Source: Grimontia sedimenti (GTDB lineage Bacteria > Pseudomonadota > Gammaproteobacteria > Enterobacterales > Vibrionaceae). From it: a stretch of 64,000 nt of DNA. Position numbers and translations under genes: made by a program. The stretch covers positions 1-64,000 of the forward strand of contig NZ_JAALDL010000009.1 in assembly GCF_011045095.1 (NCBI RefSeq). The letters run 5' to 3'. Numbering within the stretch: the first letter of the stretch is position 1; each line of letters starts with the position of its first letter. This document shows positions 16,460 through 26,323 of this stretch, in pieces. The notes under the pieces are model-generated. The model was not told where the DNA came from. It was given only the letters and a program-made list of their open reading frames with translations, and did no database searches.

Positions 16460-18099
16460 TAATTTTCCTCACAAAGCAATAGCTTTGTTTCGAGTTCACC
16501 TTCAAAAAAAGGAATCTCAAACTTGTAGTTATTAACGCTAATACCAAATTGAGGATGCCATGAACTTGGAACTAGATTAATTTTCTTATCAGAAGTAAAT
16601 CTAAACTTCCTTCCTAACTTTGTGTGTAAAACCGCTTCATAGTCATTAGTTAGACTAACCTGAATGTCAGGGTGTATATGCAAGTTAAAGACACTTGAAA
16701 GAGGCTGACTGATTCTATCTACAACACTCAAAACTGAATTTTCAACTTTCAATTGTCTCTCATGTATCAATCCTTTTTTCAAGCGAGTGTAACCATCATG
16801 TTGCGCAGATATATTTACTGCTTCATTATCTACAGAACGGTACACAACTTTAGCGCGAGCTCTCTTTGCTACACGGAACCCCGACCAAACTTCGGAGGAA
16901 TCCTGACCAAGAACTGTTACGGTGTTGTGTGCTGGTGTTTTTCGCTGGCGTAATCTCTCTTCGCTATTCCCATACAATGAAGTGCCTGAATTCACGAAAA
17001 CACGTTCGTTACCTATCGAAAGCTCAAAGCTTAATGTGTCTGCATGAGAATGCCCCGGCAGATAGTCCGGACCTACGTTTCCGTGATCGAATATAAGGTG
17101 AAAATCACCATTTTTGATTCTAGTAAACCCAGTATCTTCTTTTACAAGAGCTTGAGCTTCGATATTGCGGCAGTACTCTATACCTAACAAGTCGGCGTAA
17201 CTAAATATCTCATCGGGTGTACGCGCAATCCCTATCGCTGAATCATTAAAAAAGCTTACATTACCGTCTGGATGGATTAAATCGCGGAGCCATTCTAAAG
17301 CTCTTGCTGCCACTTCTAACCAATCAGACTGATATTTTCTTAGTGTATCGGAAGAGGATATGTTGCAAAGTTCGATTAGCTCGAGTAAATCCCAAAGCAA
17401 TATGCAATGATACATGGGCGATAGCTCAAAGTGACCACCATCGGGCAAAAACTGCTCAGGCAATTGCGCTTCAATGGTCTCTAGGCCTTTCTCCATATAT
17501 CTCATCCCTAAGTCGTGATTTATGAAAGCACCCGCAAAAACGAGAGCTTTAGCATTCGCGAAAAGGTGATTTCCGAGAAGATGGTATTCGAGTTGACGAT
17601 TAAGAGCCTCGGTCTGTTTTACCAAGCTCTCAATATGCAAATCCGACTTTACTGGTTGTCGACTTAAATATTTTACCCAATTCACTATCCTTAGCGACAG
17701 GGGGTATGGCTCCCATCCATTACCATGGAATTCTGGGTTATGCTGAATCCAACTGCTAATTAAGGCATCATGTATAACCTGTCGCTCTTCGGATTTGATA
17801 GCATTAAGATCATCAAAATAATGAAGATTATAAAGCCATAACTTTTCTTTACTAGGGTCGTTCCAGTCAAGTGAGTCATTAAACTGACAAGACTCCTTAA
17901 GAAAGTTCATTATGCCATCGTTGCTTATAGACTGCATATATGGGAAATGGTTCACCCACTCCCAATTTTCCACACCACATTCAGGGGCTGTTAATTCCTT
18001 ATTAAACAGACCAAATTTATACTTGATTCGATAATATATTTGGGAAAATTTCAAATATTTTATGGTATGCCAATACTGTAGTACTTTATTAAACATCAA
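16459..18099 (-). CDS. Heparinase II/III family protein in glycan cluster
   Basis: 546 aa. N-terminal alpha/alpha toroid-like region (WLYNLHYFDDL, NGWEPYPLSLRIVNWVKY, LGNHLFANAKALVFAGAF) and C-terminal Hepar_II_III beta-sandwich (PGHSHADTLSFELSIGNERVFVNSGTSLYG). The layout is that of polysaccharide lyases, but no signal peptide is visible, so the protein is probably cytoplasmic. Homologues are commonly seen beside AsnB-type and GT4 genes in O-antigen/capsule clusters, where their reaction is not established. Coupled to both neighbours (1-bp overlap and 3-bp gap). Confidence 0.82.
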   Translation of the reverse strand: MMFNKVLQYWHTIKYLKFSQIYYRIKYKFGLFNKELTAPECGVENWEWVNHFPYMQSISNDGIMNFLKESCQFNDSLDWNDPSKEKLWLYNLHYFDDLNAIKSEERQVIHDALISSWIQHNPEFHGNGWEPYPLSLRIVNWVKYLSRQPVKSDLHIESLVKQTEALNRQLEYHLLGNHLFANAKALVFAGAFINHDLGMRYMEKGLETIEAQLPEQFLPDGGHFELSPMYHCILLWDLLELIELCNISSSDTLRKYQSDWLEVAARALEWLRDLIHPDGNVSFFNDSAIGIARTPDEIFSYADLLGIEYCRNIEAQALVKEDTGFTRIKNGDFHLIFDHGNVGPDYLPGHSHADTLSFELSIGNERVFVNSGTSLYGNSEERLRQRKTPAHNTVTVLGQDSSEVWSGFRVAKRARAKVVYRSVDNEAVNISAQHDGYTRLKKGLIHERQLKVENSVLSVVDRISQPLSSVFNLHIHPDIQVSLTNDYEAVLHTKLGRKFRFTSDKKINLVPSSWHPQFGISVNNYKFEIPFFEGELETKLLLCEEN

Positions 18100-18102
18100 T
18101 CT

Positions 18103-19956
18103 TCACTTTGGAATATTACGGCCTTCAAGCCAATATTTAAAATATGTAATTTGCCACAACTTGTAAGAGTTATTTCGTTCACCACTAAAATGCTCTTTAG
18201 AGATTTCCAAGGCGTGTTCTATTGAGATGTATGGGCTTAGAGAATGAATAGTCTTATCAATGAAGTCTCTTCCCAGTTTGTCAATAACTCCATCTAAAGG
18301 CGGATTAAATCCTGTCTTTGGTCTTTGGACAAGTTCTTTCGGGAGAATCGCTTTTGCAATATTAAATAAAGGCAATTTTCCATATTTTCTATTCATCAGC
18401 TCTTTATTTCCCATGGATGAACCAGCTGCATATACACACTCATCCAATAAAGGAACTCTGAGCTCAATACTTGCAAGCATACTGGCTTTATCTGATACCA
18501 TAAGATTGTGGGAAAGGAATCCGTAACGATCAAAATGCATCGCCAGTTTCAACTTATTACTTTTATCGCCAGTATATTTATCAGCTATTTCCTTTAACCG
18601 TTTGGAGTAGTCATTTTTTAAATGCTCTTCATTATCAAACAGCATACTGAGCTCATCCTGGCCAAAATAGCCTAGTAATCGACTATAGGCTAAAGGCCAA
18701 TATTTCTCAGTTGCATAAGATAATAGACGGTCAATTTTCTTGTCAAAAGATTTCGGGTATAAACTGAACTTCTGACAAAGCTTTATTGGCATCTTTAACT
18801 TTGAAAGTACCGAATGGAAATTTACTATTTTATACCTTGGATATCCACAAAAAGCTTCGTCGCCCCCCATTCCACTCAACATGACAGTATAACCATTTTC
18901 TTTTGCTGCAGAAGCCAGCCGATAAGTTGGCCAAAATGTATAATCAGATATTAACTCTTCTGTATTTTTGGCCACAAACTCTATCTGACCAACCAAAGTA
19001 TTTATATCAGCCCCATCATCTTTCATTTCAACAACTTTAACTTCTCTATCCAGTACTTTAGCTATTTTATGGGCATATTTCTTATCCAAATCGGCATTTA
19101 TGTCAGACGAATATTCCGCAAAGAACAGGTCTGAATTTTTTGTTTTACTCGCGATTACTGTAGAATCTAGACCACCACTATAGAATAAGCCCAAAGGAAC
19201 ATCAGAATTAAGCTGTTTATCTACTGCCTCGTTAAGTTTTTTATCGAAATGTTCGTGACCTTCATTCTCAAAATCTTCTAATTTCTGAAATTCAACAAGA
19301 GTCTTTTCGAATGTTATCAGATCAATTTCTAGATAGTGTCCGGGTAGTAGTTTCTTTACTTCCTTGAGCCCAGTATTGGGCTCATAAACAAAACCATTGT
19401 TAAAGAACTCGTAAACATCTAACTGGTCTACCGAAAACTTTCCACTGCAAAAGTCATCAAGTCCTTTTATTTCAGAGCTACCAAAAACTTCACCGTCTTT
19501 TTCAGTGAGGTATATTGGCTTAATACCAATAAGATCGCGGACTATATAAGCTTTATTAGTTTTAGTATCAACAATAACAAAACCATACATTCCTTGAAGC
19601 ATAGCAAATGCACTGACACCAAATTGGTTGTAAGCTTTTAATATTACTTCAGTATCAGAGGACCCGGTGAAATTAACTCCTAACGCTTCAAGATCTTTCT
19701 TTATTTTTTTGTAGTTGTATATTTCACCATTGAATATAATATCAACACCAGAGCTAAGCGACATAGGTTGGGCACCTAGTTCAGAAAGTTCGATCACGCT
19801 CAGTCTGTTGTGTCCCAACCCTATAAATGTGGATGATGCCTGATAATTTAGCTCACCACTTGAATCTGGTCCTCTATGATTCGTTTTATTTAGACTTAAT
19901 TTTAATTCATTTATGTAACTTTTTTTTTGGCTAAAGTAAAAACTAATCCCACACAT
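18103..19956 (-). CDS. AsnB-type glutamine amidotransferase (WbpS-like)
   Basis: 617 aa asparagine-synthase family protein. It begins MCGISFYFS with the nucleophilic Cys2, has the glutaminase-domain motifs NHRGPDSSG and FNGEIYNYKKI, and the synthetase PP-loop YSGGLDSTV at about residue 260, plus SGMGGDEAFCGYPRYK. In glycan loci this family (WbpS and relatives) is thought to amidate uronic acids rather than aspartate. The nearby wecBC pair would provide UDP-ManNAcA, so a ManNAcA-amide is a reasonable guess. Overlaps the wzx start region by 14 bp. Confidence 0.85.
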   Translation of the reverse strand: MCGISFYFSQKKSYINELKLSLNKTNHRGPDSSGELNYQASSTFIGLGHNRLSVIELSELGAQPMSLSSGVDIIFNGEIYNYKKIKKDLEALGVNFTGSSDTEVILKAYNQFGVSAFAMLQGMYGFVIVDTKTNKAYIVRDLIGIKPIYLTEKDGEVFGSSEIKGLDDFCSGKFSVDQLDVYEFFNNGFVYEPNTGLKEVKKLLPGHYLEIDLITFEKTLVEFQKLEDFENEGHEHFDKKLNEAVDKQLNSDVPLGLFYSGGLDSTVIASKTKNSDLFFAEYSSDINADLDKKYAHKIAKVLDREVKVVEMKDDGADINTLVGQIEFVAKNTEELISDYTFWPTYRLASAAKENGYTVMLSGMGGDEAFCGYPRYKIVNFHSVLSKLKMPIKLCQKFSLYPKSFDKKIDRLLSYATEKYWPLAYSRLLGYFGQDELSMLFDNEEHLKNDYSKRLKEIADKYTGDKSNKLKLAMHFDRYGFLSHNLMVSDKASMLASIELRVPLLDECVYAAGSSMGNKELMNRKYGKLPLFNIAKAILPKELVQRPKTGFNPPLDGVIDKLGRDFIDKTIHSLSPYISIEHALEISKEHFSGERNNSYKLWQITYFKYWLEGRNIPK

Positions 19957-21244
19957 AAAAGAAAAAACCTATGAAACTAATAAAGACAAGTGTATTTGCA
20001 AAAAGAACTTTCTTTAAATTTATATAAAATAATTTGGAAGTCACTATAAAGAAAAGTGTATAAAAAATAAAATTAATAATTATAGACATGTATGCATAAT
20101 TAAACACCCCATCAGAGTACAAAAGAAATATATACAGAATAGACGTCAAAAACAAAGAATGAATAATATTAAAGCCTATTAAGAATCTTTCTTTATTTAA
20201 AGCAACAATTTTTGGATAAAATATAATTGATATTGATGACATAATACCAATACAATAATAAGAAAATGCGCCGGGTGTTGAACCATTAAACTTTCCAAAA
20301 TAGGAATTTATAATTAGATCACCAAATAAAATCCAAAAAATGCAGAGAACAAAATGCATAAGCATTATTGAAAAAAGTGTTCTATTTTCTATGTTGTCTA
20401 CATTTTTAATTTCACCTCCACCAATTAAATTAATGATACCAGGACCAATGATTTTACCAACGGAGTTTATGAAAATTATTCCTATCTGCATAAAGATAAA
20501 AAAGAAACCATAGTAAGCTAATTTTATATCATTCCCATATAGTATCAGTGCTATTCTATCAGAGGACTGGACTATAAAAGATGATATAGTAAGCAAAAAA
20601 TAGGGCCATCCTATGGTTACTACTTTTCTCAGTCGCTTTATTCTTAGTGGATTTCTATCATCACTCCAGTTTCTTTTAACTTTTCTGTCTATTAGATAAT
20701 AAAACATCACAGCGAAAGTATAGGCCAAAAGTATTGAAACTAGTCCGCCAGCTATCCCATATCTTGAGACTAATATATATGCAAGTATTAGCTGCGAAAA
20801 AGCATATAATATCAACCCTGAGGTATAATAATAAAACCTACCATCGCATCTGAACTTCGACTGATAGAAAGTGTAGAGCAACATTGAAGTCGCAACCAAA
20901 GAAAGTAGGAAGCAATATAGAGGCTCTTCAACAAAGAATACACTAATACTTCCTACCAAGAGTATAAGATAAGCTATGAGCTTTAGTGATGTTTTGGTGA
21001 AGTTTTCTACATTTTTTGTACTTATTTGTTTTCCTAAAGTATATGGGTATCGCTTATTAAAATAACTTAGCGCACCAAAGTGAAGATAAGGAGACAACCT
21101 CACAAAGAAATACACAGCTGTCCATTTACCATAATCAGCAACAGTGAGTGTGCTCACCATTATAATCTCAAAAATATAAAGTGGTATCTTTGATATGAAC
21201 TCACCAAATAATGATACCTTAAGACCAGTCCTAATATTTATCAT
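19943..21244 (-). CDS. wzx: Wzx-type oligosaccharide flippase
   Basis: 433 aa, about 12 hydrophobic helices spread over the full length, with the N-terminal pattern LKVSLFGEFISKIPLYIFEIIMVSTLTVADYG typical of the polysaccharide_synt/MATE-like (MOP) flippases. It would move undecaprenyl-linked repeat units to the periplasmic face. The gene is very A+T-rich compared with the flanking housekeeping genes, usual for laterally acquired wzx/wzy. It follows wzy by 3 bp. Confidence 0.85.
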   Translation of the reverse strand: MINIRTGLKVSLFGEFISKIPLYIFEIIMVSTLTVADYGKWTAVYFFVRLSPYLHFGALSYFNKRYPYTLGKQISTKNVENFTKTSLKLIAYLILLVGSISVFFVEEPLYCFLLSLVATSMLLYTFYQSKFRCDGRFYYYTSGLILYAFSQLILAYILVSRYGIAGGLVSILLAYTFAVMFYYLIDRKVKRNWSDDRNPLRIKRLRKVVTIGWPYFLLTISSFIVQSSDRIALILYGNDIKLAYYGFFFIFMQIGIIFINSVGKIIGPGIINLIGGGEIKNVDNIENRTLFSIMLMHFVLCIFWILFGDLIINSYFGKFNGSTPGAFSYYCIGIMSSISIIFYPKIVALNKERFLIGFNIIHSLFLTSILYIFLLYSDGVFNYAYMSIIINFIFYTLFFIVTSKLFYINLKKVLFANTLVFISFIGFFFYVWD

Positions 21245-21247
21245 TCT

Positions 21248-22428
21248 TTATATCTTGCTGTCTTTAAACTTAGAGCTAGACTTCATTATCATTCCAAGTA
21301 TCATCCACAGTAAGATCTCGTTGTATAAATTAAATACGAATGCAGAATATATCAAAAAAGATACAGCACACCATTTTAAAAACCTGAAATTTTCATTCTT
21401 GTTTTGTAGACAAGAAAAAAACATCAAGAGTACAACCAATAAATATAGTGGACCTAGTATTACCCCAAAACTAATTATTGGATTTATATAGCTGAAATGT
21501 ACATTCTTATAATTATTAACATCAGGGATGTTTGGATCAGAATATAGAAAAGTATATCTAAATCCGAAACCTGTACCTAAGACAATGTTTCCATCATTAC
21601 TAGTCCATGCTCCAACCGCTGAGCTCAGTTCTTCTACTCTTCCAGAAGAGTATGTTTCTAAGGAAAAGTCGCTTCCTATGGAAAACTTATCAACAGCCTT
21701 ATCAACTAATTCTGGAGAAATACTTATAGTAACTATAATAGCAGTGATAGAAATAGCTAGAAACTTCAGTAGTGTTTTATAGTAATAACGAATGAAGTGA
21801 GGAAAAAGAAACACACAACTTGAAAATATTAAAGCAACAAAAACACCTCGTTTACCCGACAAAAATATAACACCGAGAGTCATTGCACTCAACAATAGCT
21901 TATTTTTCGCCAAATAATAGAAAAATGAAAAAATCAGAACTTGACTAGCCAAGCCTAAGTAGATGTTTATACCCAATAATTTTGGTAACACATACATAGC
22001 CAAAATTACAATTGAATAAGAAAGCAGTGTTATATAACATAGACGCTCAAAAAAATACTCTGATACATGTTCTAATTCACTAGTTCTAAAATAGTAGTAA
22101 ACTAATGGCCCAAGGAGAAAGTGCATTGCACCAGCAACAATGTCATAGATTGAGTTATCATTCAATAAACCTAGTGCAGATCCATATATTGAAATAGATA
22201 AAGCAACTATCAATACATAATCAAGCTTTCTCTCTTTATATATCCCCGTAACAAAGTAAATAAAAAAAGAACGAATATCGCTGGTTGTATTGACCTTAAT
22301 AGAAAGGCACCAATTCCCACATCTCCATATAAAACTCTTACTAAATACAAAAACGGTGACACAGCATAAAAAAGTATCACCGAATGTAAGAGTATCGGAA
22401 GGTGGCTTTCCTTATTTGAAGCAGCCAT
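21248..22428 (-). pseudogene. wzy: Wzy-type O-antigen polymerase, single-base frameshift
   Basis: Two overlapping frames (72 aa and 321 aa) together encode a protein of about 393 aa with 10-12 hydrophobic segments and little sequence signature, the profile of Wzy polymerases. The break is near 22235-22237: adding one A to the AAA run gives YIKERKLDYVLIVALSISIYG and joins the frames. A large periplasmic loop lies around FSIGSDFSLETYSSGRVEEL...GTGFGFRYTFLY, as in Wzy/WaaL proteins. It sits next to wzx. If the base loss is real the strain would make unpolymerised (semi-rough) antigen. Confidence 0.75.
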
Positions 22429-23830
22429 CTTTTATCGCATAATTCCCTAATTCAGCAATTTTAAGAATATTATTAGATATGTTCTCTCCCAACATCTTCA
22501 GTTCATCCGAATTCTCAGGATTTTTCTTAGTTAAATAATCGAGAGGGAAAATATATCCCTTTACCAATCCCTCTAGCATAAATTTAACGACCGAGTCTTT
22601 GTAATCATCACTGCCAGAAGTACTTCTATTCGACATTGTTTCTAGGACTATACTCTCTAGATTCGCCAGCTCATCAAAGTGCTCCAATTTTTGAATCCCG
22701 AATCCAGGATCGTAATAGGCTTCACCAAATGAAATTAGTGGCTTACCGCGCATAATGGCCTCAAAACCCACTGAACCAGTCCAGGTAAGAACAATGTCTG
22801 ACGCTTCAATAACATCGTTAGATGCGACATCGAATGGAGTTAAGATTACGTGCTTATTTTTTGCAAACAGTTTATAGAAATCCGACTTCCGCAAACCGGT
22901 TGCACTAGGGTGCTCTTTCGCCAAAATAATGACATTGCTATAATCATTATCAATGATCTTTTCAACAACACGATAAAAGTCAATAAAATCTCTATTTGTT
23001 CCCCAATAGTCAATACTACATTCCGGATAAAACTGAAGTGGAAAATAGAGAATTACTTTTCCTTGTTTTCTAGCTTCATCGACCGAAGTCAACCAATCAT
23101 TATTTTGAAATCGCCTGAAAAACAACTGGTCTAAATCATGACAACTCATACAATGCTTTGCTGATACTGTGTTATAGTAGAAATTGTCTTTATCCTTTAA
23201 CTTGGCAAAGTGATAGTAAGTTGTTTTCAGTTTTTCTTTTATATATTTAGTAAAAAACATAGAAAATGGACTTGTATTCCACATGAAGTCTCTTTGCATG
23301 TTAGGCATATAATGTTTAGAGACTAATTCCTTCCTTACACCTTTCACTTGCTCTTGTTCAACTGAGTCCAATTGTATTAACTCGCCTCGACAAGTAAGTC
23401 TTGAATAACCATTAACCATATTGTTAAGAAAACCAATATATTGACGTCCTCTTTTTCTTAAAACCCTATCGAATATATCCATAAGGTAAGAATCCATGAC
23501 CATGCCAAACATATAGTCAATCTTATATTCGTCGATTATTCTTTCGGCAGCAATGGTCATAGCGTCAATTTTCTTTTGCGCTTCATCTTTAGGGAGTGTC
23601 TTCAGATACCTACAACGGGCAGCAACGGCGTCTGTATCTATATCACTTTCTGGCAACGTACCAAGTGTTACCATATCTTCATAGGCTTTGTAATAATATT
23701 CCATGATCCAAAGGCTTTCTAGGCCTTTATGATCACTAGCGTAAATAACATTGTCAAAGCAAGCAATCGATTCAGCAAGTGCATGAAAGAACTTATCAAT
23801 TCTAGGTCTAGTGTATACTAAAACATTCAT
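22412..23830 (-). CDS. KpsS/KpsC-like capsule polysaccharide protein (probable glycosyltransferase)
   Basis: 472 aa soluble protein. The C-terminal part carries the Capsule_synth-like pattern VIILAKEHPSATG and IVLTWTGSVGFEAIMRGKPLISFG, resembling the GT-B domain of KpsS/KpsC-type Kdo transferases and other nonulosonate-transferring enzymes. No membrane segment. Lying directly downstream of the CMP-nonulosonate genes, it is a good candidate for the enzyme that adds the nonulosonic acid to the repeat unit (inference). Weak overall similarity to any one family, so function is tentative. Confidence 0.6.
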   Translation of the reverse strand: MNVLVYTRPRIDKFFHALAESIACFDNVIYASDHKGLESLWIMEYYYKAYEDMVTLGTLPESDIDTDAVAARCRYLKTLPKDEAQKKIDAMTIAAERIIDEYKIDYMFGMVMDSYLMDIFDRVLRKRGRQYIGFLNNMVNGYSRLTCRGELIQLDSVEQEQVKGVRKELVSKHYMPNMQRDFMWNTSPFSMFFTKYIKEKLKTTYYHFAKLKDKDNFYYNTVSAKHCMSCHDLDQLFFRRFQNNDWLTSVDEARKQGKVILYFPLQFYPECSIDYWGTNRDFIDFYRVVEKIIDNDYSNVIILAKEHPSATGLRKSDFYKLFAKNKHVILTPFDVASNDVIEASDIVLTWTGSVGFEAIMRGKPLISFGEAYYDPGFGIQKLEHFDELANLESIVLETMSNRSTSGSDDYKDSVVKFMLEGLVKGYIFPLDYLTKKNPENSDELKMLGENISNNILKIAELGNYAIKDGCFK

Positions 23831-23860
23831 TAAATATTAACCTGTTTACTCATACTTTAT

Positions 23861-24631
23861 TTAATTTGAAAAACCATCATCTACAATGATGTTTTGTCCA
23901 GTAATGTACCTAGACATATCAGATAGAAGAAAGAGGATTGCACCAACAACATCTTTCGCATCAAGCATGCCATGTCCATTCGTATTCTTTTTGTATTCAT
24001 TCAAAAACGTTTCTGGTTGTTGGTCCATTATTCCGCCCGGGCTTACACAATTTATACGAAACCTACTATCTTTGACATACGCAACCACATACTTACTTAG
24101 ATGCTGGATCGCCGATTTTATTGCCACATATTCAACTGGTGTTGTCATGTGTGTACCTGAATAAATATCAAATTTAGGTGCAATAACACCATAGATCGAT
24201 GAGATATTAATAAGTGACAATGGCCTAAGTTGTCTTCTAAAAAGTGCAGCACATTGTTGAGTGAATAAGAATGTACTTCCCAGATGAAGCGAAAGGTTTT
24301 CGTTAAAGCTTTCTAAGGTCACATCATAAAAATGCTTACCGTAGGTTTTATTGCGAGGATACGTGGTGTTAACCGCACCATCAATCTCGCAGAATTGGGC
24401 AAATAGCGCTTTGACACTCGCCTCACTGGTGATATCGAGTTCTGTCAGCGTTAGTTCATCCTGAGTCACATTCACCCCATTCTCAACCAAGCGCTCACGC
24501 ATCGCCTCAACATGTAGATCGGCGCCAATCACTTTCGCGCCTTGTGCCAACACAGCGGCCACCAACTTAGCTCCGAGAAGTCCTCCAGCACCAGCAATTA
24601 AAATCGTTTTATTTTCTAGCAACTGTTCCAT
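23861..24631 (-). CDS. Short-chain dehydrogenase (PtmA-like)
   Basis: 256 aa SDR. Cofactor motif IAGAGGLLGAKLV, NISSIYGVIAP with the catalytic Ser, and YVAIKSAIQHLSKYV giving YxxxK-type residues; C-terminus ITGQNIIVDDGFS is typical of classical SDRs. In flagellar legionaminic loci an SDR of the same size (PtmA) sits next to the cytidylyltransferase PtmB; the order here is the same and the start overlaps the upstream stop by one base (TAATG). Its reaction is not known; it may act on the sugar precursor or the finished nonulosonic acid. Confidence 0.78.
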   Translation of the reverse strand: MEQLLENKTILIAGAGGLLGAKLVAAVLAQGAKVIGADLHVEAMRERLVENGVNVTQDELTLTELDITSEASVKALFAQFCEIDGAVNTTYPRNKTYGKHFYDVTLESFNENLSLHLGSTFLFTQQCAALFRRQLRPLSLINISSIYGVIAPKFDIYSGTHMTTPVEYVAIKSAIQHLSKYVVAYVKDSRFRINCVSPGGIMDQQPETFLNEYKKNTNGHGMLDAKDVVGAILFLLSDMSRYITGQNIIVDDGFSN

Positions 24632-25320
24632 TAGCCTCGCTCCTGCACTATAGCTTCTGCTAATTTGAAGTCATAAATATCATCAATGTCCACAGCACGC
24701 TCTTTAGGCACTTCAATGCTGGCCACTTTGCCACTAAACAAGCCATAGTTATTGAGCACAAACATTGGTGTTGCTACATAAACTACTGTTGTAATATCAA
24801 ATATTCGAGGTGCATCTTGACGACGTGTCAAATCTCCATGCGGCTGATTTACTAGTTCCACCGACCCCGATTCCGTCTGCTTCACCATATTGAAATAAGG
24901 ACTGCGACTCGAGGGAGTCACGGAAATACAGATATCAACTTGAGCATCAATACGCTTACTGATGGCCGCTTCGACATCATCAACACTGCGTAACGGGCTG
25001 GTGGCTGGCAAGCTAACAAAGCCGTCAAACGCACCATAATGGCTCTGCGCCCACTCAATTGCATGACGCCATGAGAGCCATTCAGGGCTGGTATCACTTG
25101 CTAACTCAACGGGACGGTCAATCACAACCGCCCCCCCACATCGAGCTACCTCAGCAATCTCTGGATCTTCGGTCGAAACAAACACCCGCTCTATCGAAGG
25201 CGCGGCCAAGGCAGTGTCAATCGAGTACTGCAGCAACGGCTTACCATCCAGAGGTTTTATGTTTTTACGTGGCAGCCCTTTTGAGCCGCCACGAACAAAG
25301 ATAAATGCAAAATTTTTCAT
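24631..25320 (-). CDS. CMP-nonulosonate (acylneuraminate) cytidylyltransferase
   Basis: 229 aa NeuA/PtmB/LegF-type enzyme that activates the nine-carbon acid with CTP. The nucleotide-binding N-terminus FIFVRGGSKGLPRKNIKPLDGKPLLQYSID replaces the more common ARGGSKG. Further motifs VSTEDPEIAEVA, LPATSPLRSVDDV and PKERAVDIDDIYDFKLAE. It follows the Gfo/Idh gene by 4 bp and overlaps the SDR. Because the locus has LegB and LegC homologues rather than a plain sialic acid set, the product is more likely CMP-legionaminic acid or a relative than CMP-Neu5Ac. Confidence 0.85.
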   Translation of the reverse strand: MKNFAFIFVRGGSKGLPRKNIKPLDGKPLLQYSIDTALAAPSIERVFVSTEDPEIAEVARCGGAVVIDRPVELASDTSPEWLSWRHAIEWAQSHYGAFDGFVSLPATSPLRSVDDVEAAISKRIDAQVDICISVTPSSRSPYFNMVKQTESGSVELVNQPHGDLTRRQDAPRIFDITTVVYVATPMFVLNNYGLFSGKVASIEVPKERAVDIDDIYDFKLAEAIVQERG

Positions 25321-25324
25321 GTCG

Positions 25325-26323
25325 TTAACTAATCGAGTTAGGCTTAGTCTGTTTCTTAATTTGTTCTATAAGAGACACACTTAAGATAGCTTCAGGCAAG
25401 GTGATTACTTGATTGGCTTGTTGGTCAATGGCACGAACAAAATCACGCACCATTTCTAAATACATTTGGTTCTTGTCCCAATCAGGCTCGCTATACAGAA
25501 CTCGACGACCTTGCCCATCGGTGAAGTAAATCGCATTGCCGATGAGATCCCATTCAACCACACCTTTGTTACCGACAAAGCGGCAGCGGCGATACGCTTG
25601 GCGCTGGAGGAAATCAAGATGCACCGTCACCACAGCGCCTTTAGCAGTCGTGGTCATAACGTCCGCGCTATCTTCAACATCGAGTCCAAGTTCGCTCGAA
25701 GAACGCAATATCGCATGTTGCAACACCAATGGTCCAAGCAGCCATTGACTATAATCAAACTCGTGGCTAAGTTCGAGTAGTGCGCCTCCGCCAAGTTCTG
25801 GACGAGCTGAAACACATTGTCGATAATCTTTACTTGGACGCCAATCAGGCAGGTACTGACCAATCTCAATATGCGCATGGTACAATTCACCTAGCAACTC
25901 CTGGTCAAACAGCACTTTCATCTTCCTTGCGGAGCTTAAGTAGCGTAAACAGTATCCAACTGAAACCAGGGCGCCATTTTGCGCTGCAGCTTCATTAATA
26001 GCCGAACAATCTCCACTACTAGTCGCCAAAGGCTTTTCAATAAGTACCGGGATCTTTGCTTTAATAAGTTCAATCGCATGATGCGCATGAAAAGGCGCCG
26101 GAGAGGCCACTATCACAAACTGCACTTGTTCCGAGATTAGTTGTTGGATACTCGAAACTAACTGATCGCAATCGCTGATTACCTCTTCAGGCAGCCTCCC
26201 ACTGGCTGACATTGCCAATAATCTGGCTTTTGGGAACAGAAGCTTTAGATTGCGCCGATGGCGGGTAGCGATACTTCCAAGTCCAATTACTGCAACTTTA
26301 TTAATTGAAGAAGGTTCGCTCAT
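25325..26323 (-). CDS. Gfo/Idh/MocA-family oxidoreductase
   Basis: 332 aa NAD(P)-dependent sugar oxidoreductase. N-terminal Rossmann motif VAVIGLGSIATRHRRNL, the conserved PVLIEKPLA (EKP) and the C-terminal substrate domain with GGGALLELSHEFDY, where the His is usually catalytic. This family occurs in many nonulosonic acid loci beside the PtmE-type nucleotidyltransferase, with unproven roles in modifying the precursor sugar. Its ATG directly abuts the stop codon of the upstream ptmE-like gene, so the two are probably co-translated. Confidence 0.8.
   Translation of the reverse strand: MSEPSSINKVAVIGLGSIATRHRRNLKLLFPKARLLAMSASGRLPEEVISDCDQLVSSIQQLISEQVQFVIVASPAPFHAHHAIELIKAKIPVLIEKPLATSSGDCSAINEAAAQNGALVSVGYCLRYLSSARKMKVLFDQELLGELYHAHIEIGQYLPDWRPSKDYRQCVSARPELGGGALLELSHEFDYSQWLLGPLVLQHAILRSSSELGLDVEDSADVMTTTAKGAVVTVHLDFLQRQAYRRCRFVGNKGVVEWDLIGNAIYFTDGQGRRVLYSEPDWDKNQMYLEMVRDFVRAIDQQANQVITLPEAILSVSLIEQIKKQTKPNSIS

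Noticed and set aside
16459-18099. Secreted polysaccharide lyase
   Set aside because: The heparinase-fold protein has no visible signal peptide, and it is coupled to cytoplasmic glycan genes, so extracellular degradation is unlikely.
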